Source of the DNA: an uncultured Rickettsiales bacterium
GTDB lineage: Bacteria; Pseudomonadota; Alphaproteobacteria; Rickettsiales; UBA1997
Length of the DNA: 17,054 nt
NCBI GenBank assembly: GCA_948744995.1
Contig: CAPZCD010000023.1
Span: forward strand, 1 to 17,054
Reading direction: 5' to 3'
Shown piece by piece: positions 7,201 to 14,236 of this stretch; positions within the stretch are counted from its first letter, which is position 1, and the number at the start of each line of letters is the position of its first letter. The notes under the pieces were generated by a model that was not told where the DNA came from, made no database searches, and worked only from the letters and a program-made list of their open reading frames with translations. A program made the translations under genes and the position numbers.

Positions 7201-7748
7201 ACCGTCAATAAATCCTTTTCTTTTGAAGCTACAAGCAAATCAATATTTTTTATATGTTTATCGGTTAATTCCTGAACTTTACCTTCGCTATCTTTTACAA
7301 AATCCTCACTAAAATCTTTTTTGATTTTTTTAATTTTTTCTAAACTATCCTTTCTTACATTTCTAACAGCTATTTTTTTATCTTCACCATATCTTTTAAC
7401 AATTTTACAAAGCTCCTTTCTTCTTTCCTCACTTAATTTGGGAATATTGATTCTGATTGACGTTCCATCAACGGCCGGATTGAATCCGAGATTAGCATTT
7501 TGTATACCCTTTTCAACGTGAGATACCATAGACCTATCCCACACCTGAATCAATAGAGTCGAAGAATCTAAAACCGATATGTTTGAAACCTGATTTAGCG
7601 GCATAAAATTACCATAACATTCAACTCTAATGGTATCTAAAAGTGATGGCATAGCTCTACCGGTGTTAACCGTCGCTAAATCTCTCTTAAGAGCTTCAAC
7701 TGCTTTTAGCATTAGGTTATCAGTATTGTTTAAAATTTCTTGCATCAT
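7197..7748 (-). CDS. frr: Ribosome recycling factor
   Basis: Releases mRNA and tRNA from post-termination ribosomes together with EF-G. From ATG 7748 the protein has 183 residues, the normal size (about 185). Typical blocks are LNNTDNLMLKAVEALKRDL near the start, the VNTGRAMPSLLD motif, then WDRSMVSHVEKGIQNANLG and GTSIRINIPKLSEERRKEL, and a long C-terminal helix. The frame is open up to 7814, but that would add 22 Asn/Ile-rich residues and overlap the upstream gene, so 7748 is preferred. The stop overlaps the uppS start as ATGA. The usual upstream neighbour pyrH is absent; a 100-residue hypothetical is there instead. Confidence 0.94.
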   Translation of the reverse strand: MMQEILNNTDNLMLKAVEALKRDLATVNTGRAMPSLLDTIRVECYGNFMPLNQVSNISVLDSSTLLIQVWDRSMVSHVEKGIQNANLGFNPAVDGTSIRINIPKLSEERRKELCKIVKRYGEDKKIAVRNVRKDSLEKIKKIKKDFSEDFVKDSEGKVQELTDKHIKNIDLLVASKEKDLLTV

Positions 7749-7755
7749 ATTTTCA

Positions 7756-8058
7756 TTATTGTTTATTTCTATATAAATCGTAAATAATGTTTTTATATTT
7801 GTAAATCTGTTCAAGCAAATTATCTAATGTTGCAATTATTTCATTCTTTAGGGCCGTATTTCTTATATTTTTTAAAAATTTTATGTATAGGTCAAGTAGC
7901 TTATCAGCTGTGTTTTTTATAGTGTTAGGAATTGGCATTAGGATGTTATTCTTTATATTGTCATCTATATCATCCAATTTTAAAATTTCATATTTTATTT
8001 TGTCCGATATTTCGTAATATTTGACTATTTTTTCGTAAACATCCTCTTCTAAACTCAA
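7756..8058 (-). CDS. Small hypothetical helical protein preceding frr
   Basis: 100 residues, rich in Lys, Ile, Asp and Asn, no Cys, with no signal peptide or membrane helix. The pattern of hydrophobic residues suggests two to four amphipathic helices (for example about 4-27, 47-70 and 72-96). I do not recognise a family. It starts with TTG (complement of 8056-8058) just after an in-frame stop; no ATG occurs before residue 41. It ends 7 bases before the preferred frr start and so looks like the first gene of the frr-uppS operon, with a promoter candidate at 8081-8108. Its place is that usually held by pyrH, but it shows no kinase motif. Confidence 0.6.
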   Translation of the reverse strand: MSLEEDVYEKIVKYYEISDKIKYEILKLDDIDDNIKNNILMPIPNTIKNTADKLLDLYIKFLKNIRNTALKNEIIATLDNLLEQIYKYKNIIYDLYRNKQ

Positions 8059-8080
8059 CTTTTACTTGAAATTTTTTTTA

Positions 8081-8108
8081 ATTTTAGTTTTTTGATGCTT
8101 AAAATCAA
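8081..8108 (-). promoter_or_regulatory. Candidate promoter of the frr-uppS operon
   Basis: Minus strand: -35 TTGATT (complement of 8103-8108), a 16-base spacer, -10 TAAAAT (complement of 8081-8086). The leader to the TTG start at 8058 would be about 15-20 bases. The matches are four and five of six; in such AT-rich DNA this is suggestive only. Confidence 0.35.
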
Positions 8109-8205
8109 GAAAATTGAATTATCCATAATAAATTTTTTAAACTTAGTAGTTTATAAATATATTTTATCATATAAAATATTACATATAAATTTATACAATA
8201 ATAAT

Positions 8206-8784
8206 ATGGTTAAAATAAGAAGAGTTAAAGAAAGCGATTTGCACGACATATATAACCTCTACATCAATGTAACGACCGCACACCCAAGTAAAATGACTCA
8301 AAATAACTCTGAGATTACGTTGGAATACATAAAAAACGACGTTATTGATAAGTCTATAAAATATGGGTTAATGTTAGTAGCAGAAAATGAGAAAGGAAAA
8401 GTTTCAGGAATTTTTAAGGCTTACACTTCTCCTTATAGATCGCTAGCCCATATAATGACTAACGTTACACTTATGTCAGATCCCAAAGATCCGTCACATA
8501 CTAGAGTGTTTGTCATGTTGTTGAATGAATTTTTTAGTATCGTAAAAAATGAGTATAAACATATATATAAGCTTGAAACTGCCCCACATAGTTCTAATAA
8601 AGTTGCAATTAAATTTTATTTGAGTCATGGCTTAAAAACTGATATAGTATTGAAAAATAAAATTTTTAATATTGAAACTGGTGGTTTCGAGGATGAAGTT
8701 TTAATGAGTTGGGTAAATCCAAATTTCGATATGGAGGAATTGAAAAAGTATCACTCTTATCTGTTAAAGTGTATAAAACAGTAG
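8206..8784 (+). CDS. GNAT-family N-acetyltransferase
   Basis: 192 residues from ATG 8206. Predicted to move an acetyl group from acetyl-CoA to an amine; the substrate is unknown. The fold is visible: an N-terminal IRRVKESDLHDIYNLY strand and helix, a central strand with GKVSGIFKAY at 64-73, then NVTLM at 86-90 followed by a basic loop (PKDPSHTR, 93-100) and the helix VFVMLLNEFFSIV where the CoA pyrophosphate site normally lies, and the C-terminal NKVAIKFYLSHG at 131-142. The canonical R/Q-x-x-G-x-G/A loop is degenerate, so catalytic activity is not certain. The frame extends up to 8092, but those 38 residues are low-complexity and precede the natural domain start. It converges on lolD and shares its terminator hairpin. 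Confidence 0.82.
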   Translation: MVKIRRVKESDLHDIYNLYINVTTAHPSKMTQNNSEITLEYIKNDVIDKSIKYGLMLVAENEKGKVSGIFKAYTSPYRSLAHIMTNVTLMSDPKDPSHTRVFVMLLNEFFSIVKNEYKHIYKLETAPHSSNKVAIKFYLSHGLKTDIVLKNKIFNIETGGFEDEVLMSWVNPNFDMEELKKYHSYLLKCIKQ

Positions 8785-8792
8785 ATTTTAGC

Positions 8793-8856
8793 ATTAGCAG
8801 TAGGGGAAGCTTTATTTTGTCGAACTTTTACTACTGCTAATAGTTAACTATTTTTT
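8793..8856 (+). terminator. Hairpin terminator between convergent GNAT gene and lolD
   Basis: ATTAGCAGTAG (8793-8803) and CTACTGCTAAT (8831-8841) are perfect 11-base complements around a 27-base loop. On the plus strand a run of seven T follows at about 8849-8856, so it should end the acetyltransferase transcript that stops at 8784. The right arm contains the lolD stop codon (8837-8839). On the minus strand the stem lacks a T-run, so its effect on lolD is less clear. Confidence 0.65.
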
Positions 8857-9526
8857 TATCTTCTATAGTTAAAATTTTATCTGTTCTTTTTGCTATAGCA
8901 AGATCATGTGTTACCATTAGTAGACCTAAATTGAACTCATGAGTTAGCCCTAGTAGAATATCTACTATTTTTTCTGAATTTTCACTATCTAAATTTCCAG
9001 TTGGTTCATCTGCCAGTATTAGCAGTGGTCTATTTGCAATAGCCCTTGCTATTGCCACACGTTGTTTTTCACCGCCCGATAACTCACTCGGCATACTACT
9101 TATTTTATCGTAAAGGCCTAATTTTTCTAGTAGCTCAACAGCATTTTCTCTAGCTATCTTTTTCCTTATGTTATTAACCAAAAGTGGTAGCATCACATTT
9201 TCCAATGCGGTAAACTCTGCTAGTAAATGATGCATTTGATAAATAAAACCTATATTTTTTCTTCTTATTTTGGTTTTGTCTTTTTTCGACAGGTTTGACG
9301 AAATAACAGAATTTATACTTATCTGCCCACTATTAATATCATCCAATAAACCGCAAACCTGCAGGAGTGTTGTCTTGCCACATCCAGAAGCTCCTACTAT
9401 CGCTACCGCTTCACCTCTAAAAACTTTGAAAGATGAATTCTCAAATATGAGTAGCTCCTGGTTTTTGTATCTCTTATATGTTTTTGTTATATTCTCTACC
9501 TTAAGAACTAAAGAGCGGGCTCCCAT
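8837..9526 (-). CDS. lolD: LolD, ATPase of the lipoprotein-releasing ABC transporter
   Basis: ABC ATPase of 229 residues that powers LolC/LolE (or LolF) to extract outer-membrane lipoproteins from the inner membrane. Motifs: Walker A GASGCGKT at 45-52, Q-loop FIYQ at 94-97, the LolD-typical HHLLAEFTALENVMLPLL at 99-116, signature LSGGEKQ at 149-155, Walker B LILADEP at 169-175 and the switch His207. The family-specific segment after the Q-loop makes LolD more likely than MacB or FtsE. It overlaps the ferredoxin gene by 19 bases and is probably co-transcribed with it. No lolC/E is in the window. A MacB-type permease about 3 kb away has a different layout and is not an obvious partner. Confidence 0.92.
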   Translation of the reverse strand: MGARSLVLKVENITKTYKRYKNQELLIFENSSFKVFRGEAVAIVGASGCGKTTLLQVCGLLDDINSGQISINSVISSNLSKKDKTKIRRKNIGFIYQMHHLLAEFTALENVMLPLLVNNIRKKIARENAVELLEKLGLYDKISSMPSELSGGEKQRVAIARAIANRPLLILADEPTGNLDSENSEKIVDILLGLTHEFNLGLLMVTHDLAIAKRTDKILTIEDKKIVNY

Positions 9527-9747
9527 TCCTTTGCTTTTTCCATGTTAAATTCTATTGATTCTTGACTTGCACTACTATCATCTAAAATTACACCTTCATC
9601 TACTATTGTTTGGCATACCCCACAATCTATACATACATCGGGGTCGATTACATACATATCTTGATTTTTTCTGAAACAATTTACAGGACATGATTCAGCA
9701 GCTTCCTGTATTTTGCTATCATTCCTTTTTTCTATAACTCTTGGCAT
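9508..9747 (-). CDS. Small ferredoxin with a single [4Fe-4S] site
   Basis: 79 residues. The block DPDVCIDCGVC supplies Cys39, Cys42 and Cys45, and SCPVNCF supplies the fourth ligand Cys20 followed by Pro, with a further Cys24. This is the second-cluster half of the FdxA/bacterial 2-cluster ferredoxin pattern. The N-terminal C-x2-C motif and the final C-x3-CP that build the first cluster are missing, so only one [4Fe-4S] cluster can form. It may carry electrons for biosynthetic or Fe-S assembly enzymes; the partner is unknown. An acidic tail rich in Glu and Ser follows. First gene of a pair with lolD (19-base overlap), with a promoter candidate at 9780-9807. Confidence 0.8.
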   Translation of the reverse strand: MPRVIEKRNDSKIQEAAESCPVNCFRKNQDMYVIDPDVCIDCGVCQTIVDEGVILDDSSASQESIEFNMEKAKEWEPAL

Positions 9748-9779
9748 ATATAAACCATAACAAATCTTAACCTAAAAAA

Positions 9780-9807
9780 ATTCTAGATTAGTTTTGTTAA
9801 AAAGCAA
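9780..9807 (-). promoter_or_regulatory. Candidate promoter of the ferredoxin-lolD pair
   Basis: Minus strand: -35 TTGCTT (complement of 9802-9807), a 16-base spacer, -10 TAGAAT (complement of 9780-9785, five of six). The leader would be about 25 bases. The same TTGCT -35 with 16-base spacing recurs before the MacB permease and the repeat-bearing secreted protein. Confidence 0.4.
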
Positions 9808-9909
9808 TATTGGGATTAGTATTTGAATTTACCTATTAAATGTTAATTAATGGACCTATTACAAGTATATAAGCTATAGGTATATAGATTATTTACCTCA
9901 TTAAACCCC

Positions 9910-9938
9910 TTGATAAATAATCTTATTTGTTGTATATA
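9910..9938 (+). promoter_or_regulatory. Sigma70-type promoter of the cysteine synthase gene
   Basis: -35 TTGATA at 9910-9915, a 17-base spacer and -10 TATATA at 9933-9938. Transcription would start near 9945. A 10-base palindrome TCCTATAGGA at 9941-9950 covers the start site and includes the AGGA that could serve as ribosome binding site, so it could also be a small operator. Confidence 0.6.
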
Positions 9939-9968
9939 ACTCCTATAGGAATTACTTTTTGATTGACA

Positions 9969-10892
9969 ATGAGATATTACAATAGTTACACAAATTTAGT
10001 TGGAAAAACACCATTAATCAAGTTAAACAATATGGGTTTTTCCAAAAATTTAAATGTTTTTGCAAAGATGGAATTAATGAACCCTGGCGGTAGTGTCAAG
10101 GACAGAATGGGAGTGTCTATGATAGAAGAAGCCGTAAAAAGTGGTAAATTGAAAAAAGGAGGAACAGTACTAGAAGTTACAGCTGGAGGCGCTGGTATAG
10201 GCATCGCTATGGCTTGCATAGGAAAAGGCTATAGAGTTGTATTTATTGTACCAACCAAATTTTCACAAGAAAAACAAGATATTATGAGAATTTTAGGAGC
10301 CGAAGTTATAAATACGCCAAAAGAATTAGGTATGCAAGGGGCCTTTGATTTGGCCGAAAAAATGTTAAAAGAAGATCCTAATATAGTTTATTTAAGCCAA
10401 TTTTCTAACCCAGCAAATACAAAAGCACACTTCGAGACAACAGGACCAGAGATATATGAAGATCTTGATGGTGATGTAGACTATATAATAAACGGTGCCG
10501 GTAGTGGTGGTACTTTGAGTGGAATTGCTAAATATTTTAAAAGTAGGAATAGCAAGGCTAAAATAATAATGGTTGATCCAATAGGATCAACTATGGGAGG
10601 TGGTGCAGCTGGACACTATGCTATAGAAGGTATAGGAAATACTTTTATGCCAGAAACAATGGATATGTCTTTGGTAGATGAAGTGTTTAAAGTTAAAGAT
10701 GAAGAGGCTATAGAGGAAGTAAATATTTTGGCAAAACAGGAAGGAATTCTGGCCGGTACATCATCAGGGGCAAATTTAAGTGTTCTACGTAAATTAGATA
10801 AGAGGGGTATTAAGGGTAATGTTGTTCTGATATTCTCTGATAGAGGTGATAGATATCTGAGTAAGGGGATATATTCAGTAAAAAATAGTTAG
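9969..10892 (+). CDS. cysK: Cysteine synthase / cystathionine beta-synthase family PLP enzyme
   Basis: Fold-type II PLP enzyme, 307 residues from ATG 9969 (309 if TTG 9963, which is better spaced from AGGA 9947-9950). The family normally makes cysteine from O-acetylserine and sulphide. In 309-residue numbering: PLP lysine Lys46 in NPGGSVKDR, phosphate loop GAGSGGT at 178-184, GTSSGAN at 265-271 and SDRGDRYLSKG at 292-302, the last resembling CysM. The substrate loop that is normally TSGNTG reads TAGGAG at 73-78, so the Asn that touches the PLP hydroxyl and the Ser/Thr that bind the amino acid carboxylate are lost. Activity or substrate may differ from CysK; CysM or the YrhA/MccA group are alternatives. 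It has its own promoter and a hairpin after the stop. Confidence 0.85.
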   Translation: MRYYNSYTNLVGKTPLIKLNNMGFSKNLNVFAKMELMNPGGSVKDRMGVSMIEEAVKSGKLKKGGTVLEVTAGGAGIGIAMACIGKGYRVVFIVPTKFSQEKQDIMRILGAEVINTPKELGMQGAFDLAEKMLKEDPNIVYLSQFSNPANTKAHFETTGPEIYEDLDGDVDYIINGAGSGGTLSGIAKYFKSRNSKAKIIMVDPIGSTMGGGAAGHYAIEGIGNTFMPETMDMSLVDEVFKVKDEEAIEEVNILAKQEGILAGTSSGANLSVLRKLDKRGIKGNVVLIFSDRGDRYLSKGIYSVKNS

Positions 10893-10946
10893 TTGGAACA
10901 AATTTTTAGAAGTATTTTAATAATACTTCCATAATGTATGTTCCAA
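10893..10946. terminator. Nested double-stem hairpin after the cysteine synthase gene
   Basis: An outer stem TTGGAACA (10893-10900) / TGTTCCAA (10939-10946) encloses an inner stem GAAGTATT (10909-10916) / AATACTTC (10922-10929). Both are perfect 8-base stems, separated by 8 and 9 unpaired bases. It begins directly after the cysK stop. No good T-run follows, so it may act as a terminator, a 3' stabiliser or a processing site. The structure is unmistakable; the function is inferred. Confidence 0.55.
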
Positions 10947-10986
10947 TAATAACATTTCCTCATACTTTTATAACCACTAAAAAGGG

Positions 10987-12168
10987 ATGGATTTTATAGA
11001 ACATACACATAACCTGAAGCTACCACTACTAGTACCTAATCAATCAGGCAAAGAATTTACACATAATGAAGCACTGATTATCATTGATAATCTAATACAT
11101 AATGCTGTTAATGATATATTAAGTACTCCGTCTGAAGAGCTGACTATTGGTAGCAAATACATTGTTGCTGCCGAGGCTGATGGAATTTTTAAAAATAAAG
11201 AAAATCAAATAGCTATCTATGACGAAAATGGCTGGCGATTTATAGAGAGCAAGGAAGGCTATTTTGTATGGGTTATCAACCACAGTAGCTTATATATATT
11301 TGAGAATAACAATTGGAAAATTTTAGATACCAACGACAAAAGGTTAGAAATAACAGAGCCAAAAATCAATGAAATATTGAAGTATGATGGCTCAAATTTT
11401 ATCAATTCAAATTCATTAGCGGATATAGAGGAATTGTCTATCATTGATAACTTAGTTTTAAAAGATACCGCCACTAAATTAAATAGACTTAAACTAGAAA
11501 CTACTGAAAATAGCTCTAATGTCAATGTATCAAACAATGGCGAAGATTGGTTAAACTGTATTTCTATAAATAATAACAATGGCAAGGTTAACTTTGAAAC
11601 AGATATAACCATAAATGGTGCTCCTATAGCTACTGGAGGTGGTTCAGTAGAACTAAAAGAAAATTATGAAATAGCAGAAGCTACCAGTATGTTAGAGTTT
11701 ACTACTCTTGACCCTAGCTTAACTCATAAATTTACTTTAGATAATCTACAATGTAGCAATAGCTCAGGTACTATGCTACATAGTACTATAGGTTATGGAG
11801 ATAATAGCTATGTAACCAGTAACTATTGTTGGGAAAATAATGTAACCAATTCCGGTGAAAGCTATAACTATATTAAATATAAGAATAAAGGTAATTCCTA
11901 CCAGCTAACAAATGATAAATATCCAGACGCAGGTATAAAGAGTACAGCAGGTAGTAATGTAGAATTATATCTTTATCCTACCAATAATGCTAATGAGAAA
12001 TATATGACTGCTACAGTTTTAGCAACAGCAGATTATTCATCTCTAAAACTTTATAAAAGTTTTAGCTCTTGTTTGGTTTATGATACCAATCAGACTGATA
12101 GATTAAAGTTTTATCTAGCTAGTGGAAACTTTACCAAAGGAATAGTAAAACATTATACCATTAAATAA
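10987..12168 (+). CDS. Phage-type spike/tail-fibre protein with N-terminal DUF2793 domain
   Basis: 393 residues. Residues 9-113 match the DUF2793 pattern known from alphaproteobacterial phages and gene transfer agent regions: NLKLPLLVPNQSGKEFTHNE at 9-28, SKYIVA near 56-61, IAIYDENGWRF at 75-85, EGYFVWV at 90-96 and a final WKILD. A middle linker (about 120-205) is followed by ITINGAPIATGGGS at 207-220, a hinge-like motif seen in phage fibres. The C-terminal 170 residues are rich in Ser, Asn, Thr and Tyr and look beta-structured, fitting a receptor- or glycan-binding head. No signal peptide. The ATG is bounded upstream by a stop and has AAAGGG directly against it, a poor ribosome binding site. 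No capsid, portal or terminase genes are nearby. Confidence 0.72.
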   Translation: MDFIEHTHNLKLPLLVPNQSGKEFTHNEALIIIDNLIHNAVNDILSTPSEELTIGSKYIVAAEADGIFKNKENQIAIYDENGWRFIESKEGYFVWVINHSSLYIFENNNWKILDTNDKRLEITEPKINEILKYDGSNFINSNSLADIEELSIIDNLVLKDTATKLNRLKLETTENSSNVNVSNNGEDWLNCISINNNNGKVNFETDITINGAPIATGGGSVELKENYEIAEATSMLEFTTLDPSLTHKFTLDNLQCSNSSGTMLHSTIGYGDNSYVTSNYCWENNVTNSGESYNYIKYKNKGNSYQLTNDKYPDAGIKSTAGSNVELYLYPTNNANEKYMTATVLATADYSSLKLYKSFSSCLVYDTNQTDRLKFYLASGNFTKGIVKHYTIK

Positions 12169-12174
12169 ATAAAA

Positions 12175-12181
12175 AGAGGAG
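12175..12181 (+). promoter_or_regulatory. Strong Shine-Dalgarno of the small cassette gene
   Basis: AGAGGAG lies 10 bases before ATG 12192, the clearest ribosome binding site in the window. It contrasts with the weak sites before most other genes here. Confidence 0.75.
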
Positions 12182-12191
12182 TAGATATATT

Positions 12192-12524
12192 ATGACAGTA
12201 AAAGAAAAAGTATATAAAATTTCAAACGGTAAACGTATGGAATTGAAAGGTGCAGAACTACAAGAACATAAAAATATTGTAGCTTTATGTGCCGATAATT
12301 TAGAGGATATAAAATACAACAAAATAGAAGAACTGATGGAAAATACTAAAAAAATATTCTATGAAAAGTATCCGCTACATAAGCAATGCAATATAGCCAT
12401 ATTCGGTACCGAAGAAGAAAAAGAAGGATTTAAAAAATTTCATGATGAGGAAGTTGCCAAACATGACGAACGGCTGGAAGCTATAAATTCTTGTGATAAT
12501 CTGGAACAGTTGAGATGTTTATGA
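12192..12524 (+). CDS. Small companion of the DUF2793 protein, phage-like
   Basis: 110 residues, charged and largely helical, without signal or membrane segment. It starts 23 bases after the DUF2793 gene with a strong ribosome binding site, so the two form a unit. The segment YEKYPLHKQCNIAIFG (58-73) followed by a long Glu/Lys/His-rich helix recalls the (Y)P-x-x-KQ-N motif of small proteins encoded next to phage tail-fibre genes, some of which act as fibre-assembly helpers. This resemblance is a pattern match, not an established homology. Cys at 33, 68, 101 and 109. Confidence 0.6.
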   Translation: MTVKEKVYKISNGKRMELKGAELQEHKNIVALCADNLEDIKYNKIEELMENTKKIFYEKYPLHKQCNIAIFGTEEEKEGFKKFHDEEVAKHDERLEAINSCDNLEQLRCL

Positions 12525-12642
12525 AAATCTATTAACAAACTATCATACTATAACTATTTTAAAATTTATCTAAAGAATATATGTACTTGCATCAGGACTA
12601 TTTATCATCCACTATAAATAAATACGCCATACAATGTAAATA

Positions 12643-13863
12643 TTACTGATATCTCAGCGCCTCTATAGGATCTAGCTTAGTTGCCTTATTTGCTGGAACT
12701 ATACCGGAAATTATACCAACCAATATGGCTATAAATATAGATATAAATATCGTAAATAGGCTTATTGGTACATTTTTATGCAAAATACAACCACCTATTT
12801 GTGAAAATATTATTCCAAATAGCATACCGATAAAACTACCGACCATTGATATCAATATGGATTCAAATAAAAATTGCATCATAATATCGCAATCTTTAGC
12901 TCCTATAGCTTTTCTTATACCTATTTCTCTGGTTCTTTCGGTAACAGATACCAACATCATATTCATAATACCTATACTACCGACTATTAAAGATATGGAA
13001 GCTATAGAGGCTAACAATATTGATAATATCACGCCTATATTACTAACTCTATCAGCTATTTCTTTTAGATTCATAATTTCAAAGTCATTTTCCTCATAGG
13101 ATGCTATCCTATGTCTTTCCTGCAATAAAATTTCTACTCTTTTTTCTACAAATGGTAATGCCTCCTCATTATCAGCCATTATGGTTATCATGGCAACTGA
13201 GTTAGGTATTTTATTTTTACTTAATCTTCTTTTAACGGTAAATAATGGAGCTAATATTATATCATCACCATCAGCACCACCCATGCCACTACCTTTTTCT
13301 TTCAAAACACCGATAACCGTAAATGGTGAATTACCAATTCTTATGGTAGCGCCTATAGGATCTTCTCCATCATCAAACATATTTTCAACCACAGTTTGCC
13401 CCAAAATTGCATATGGTAAACCATCAACTACATCTTGATCGGTAAAATAATTACCACTTTCTAATTCATAATTTTCTAAACTGAAATATTCAGTTGTTAC
13501 TCCATAAACCTTTGTGGGCCAGTTGTATGAACCATATATAGCCATTGCACCAACTGCAAAAGTTGCTGCCGCATCCTTAACGTCCTTTACCTCCTTAATG
13601 GCTTTATAGTCATCATAGCTAAGGGTTGATTTACCGGTACTGTTCACACCTCCTCTTCTTGATCTTCCAGGACCTACTATAAGTTTATTACCGCCGAATG
13701 ATTCTAATTCTTTATTTATTTCGTTCCTAACGGTTTGGCCGGTTGCTACCATAAGAACTACAGCACAAACACCTATCAATACTCCTAAAATTGTCAAAAA
13801 TGATCTAAGTTTATTGGATTTTATTGAAATCCATGACTCTCTAAACATTGGTATTATTAGCAT
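12643..13863 (-). CDS. MacB/FtsX-type ABC transporter permease
   Basis: 406 residues with the MacB permease layout: TM1 at about 22-42, a periplasmic core domain at about 45-270, then three helices at about 275-303, 330-355 and 368-390. Conserved blocks are GIMNMMLVSVTERTREIGIRKAIGA at 298-322 (in two parts: GIMNMMLVSV, TERTREIGIRKAIGA) and the terminal PANKATKLDPIEALRY at 390-405. The ATPase domain that is fused in MacB is absent, and no ATPase gene is adjacent; lolD lies about 3 kb away in another operon. The family exports peptides, lipids or toxins, or transmits mechanical work across the envelope; the substrate here is unknown. Single-gene unit with a good promoter at 13895-13922, convergent with the phage-like cassette. 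Confidence 0.85.
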   Translation of the reverse strand: MLIIPMFRESWISIKSNKLRSFLTILGVLIGVCAVVLMVATGQTVRNEINKELESFGGNKLIVGPGRSRRGGVNSTGKSTLSYDDYKAIKEVKDVKDAAATFAVGAMAIYGSYNWPTKVYGVTTEYFSLENYELESGNYFTDQDVVDGLPYAILGQTVVENMFDDGEDPIGATIRIGNSPFTVIGVLKEKGSGMGGADGDDIILAPLFTVKRRLSKNKIPNSVAMITIMADNEEALPFVEKRVEILLQERHRIASYEENDFEIMNLKEIADRVSNIGVILSILLASIASISLIVGSIGIMNMMLVSVTERTREIGIRKAIGAKDCDIMMQFLFESILISMVGSFIGMLFGIIFSQIGGCILHKNVPISLFTIFISIFIAILVGIISGIVPANKATKLDPIEALRYQ

Positions 13864-13894
13864 TTCCTATATTAAAATTCTTCAATGTAAAACT

Positions 13895-13922
13895 ATTATA
13901 CAAGATTTTTTGCTAAAAGCAA
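13895..13922 (-). promoter_or_regulatory. Promoter of the MacB-type permease
   Basis: Minus strand: -35 TTGCTT (complement of 13917-13922), a 16-base spacer and a consensus -10 TATAAT (complement of 13895-13900). Transcription would start about 25 bases before the ATG at 13863. A small hairpin TTGCT/AGCAA covers the -35 box. Confidence 0.55.
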
Positions 13923-14177
13923 TCAAAAACTAAAAGTTGGTTCGGTACTGATAACTTTTAATTTATGAATTATACAAAAATAGTAGAATAAACTGTATAG
14001 GGACAGAATAATACAGAAAGAAAAGTTTTTAAAATATAGAGACTACCCACCACTTTCACTTGATATTTAAAATATTTAATCCAACTCTACTTTTTTAAAG
14101 TTAAAATATATTGAGAATTAGTAAAATTTTTATAAAATTTGTTTATATTTTCTAGAATTGATATTGAATAGTTATTT

Positions 14178-14236
14178 CATTCATATTTTCAGTGTATCTT
14201 AAGTGATAAAAAACAATGTTAAGATTAATATGAATG
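14178..14236. repeat. Nested inverted repeats upstream of mnmG
   Basis: The outer arms CATTCATATT (14178-14187) and AATATGAATG (14227-14236) are perfect complements. Inside them ATCTTAA (14196-14202) pairs with TTAAGAT (14219-14225). The inner stem sits one base from the outer one on the right and eight bases on the left. It could be a decayed miniature element, a small RNA or a regulatory structure. Confidence 0.45.

Noticed and set aside
8092..8205. 38-residue N-terminal extension of the GNAT protein
   Set aside because: Low-complexity Ile/Leu/Lys/Asn sequence before the natural start of the domain; ATG 8206 gives a normal GNAT length.
10987..12524. Complete prophage or full gene transfer agent cluster
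   Set aside because: Only two phage-type genes are present; both flanks are chromosomal genes and no integrase, terminase, capsid or attachment-site duplication is visible.
12599..12620. AT-only inverted repeat TATTTAT/ATAAATA as a terminator between convergent genes
   Set aside because: A seven-base A/T stem is weak and expected by chance in this sequence; no T-run follows.
12725..13438. Two plus-strand frames opposite the permease gene
   Set aside because: They mirror the codon pattern of the well-supported minus-strand permease and show no domain.
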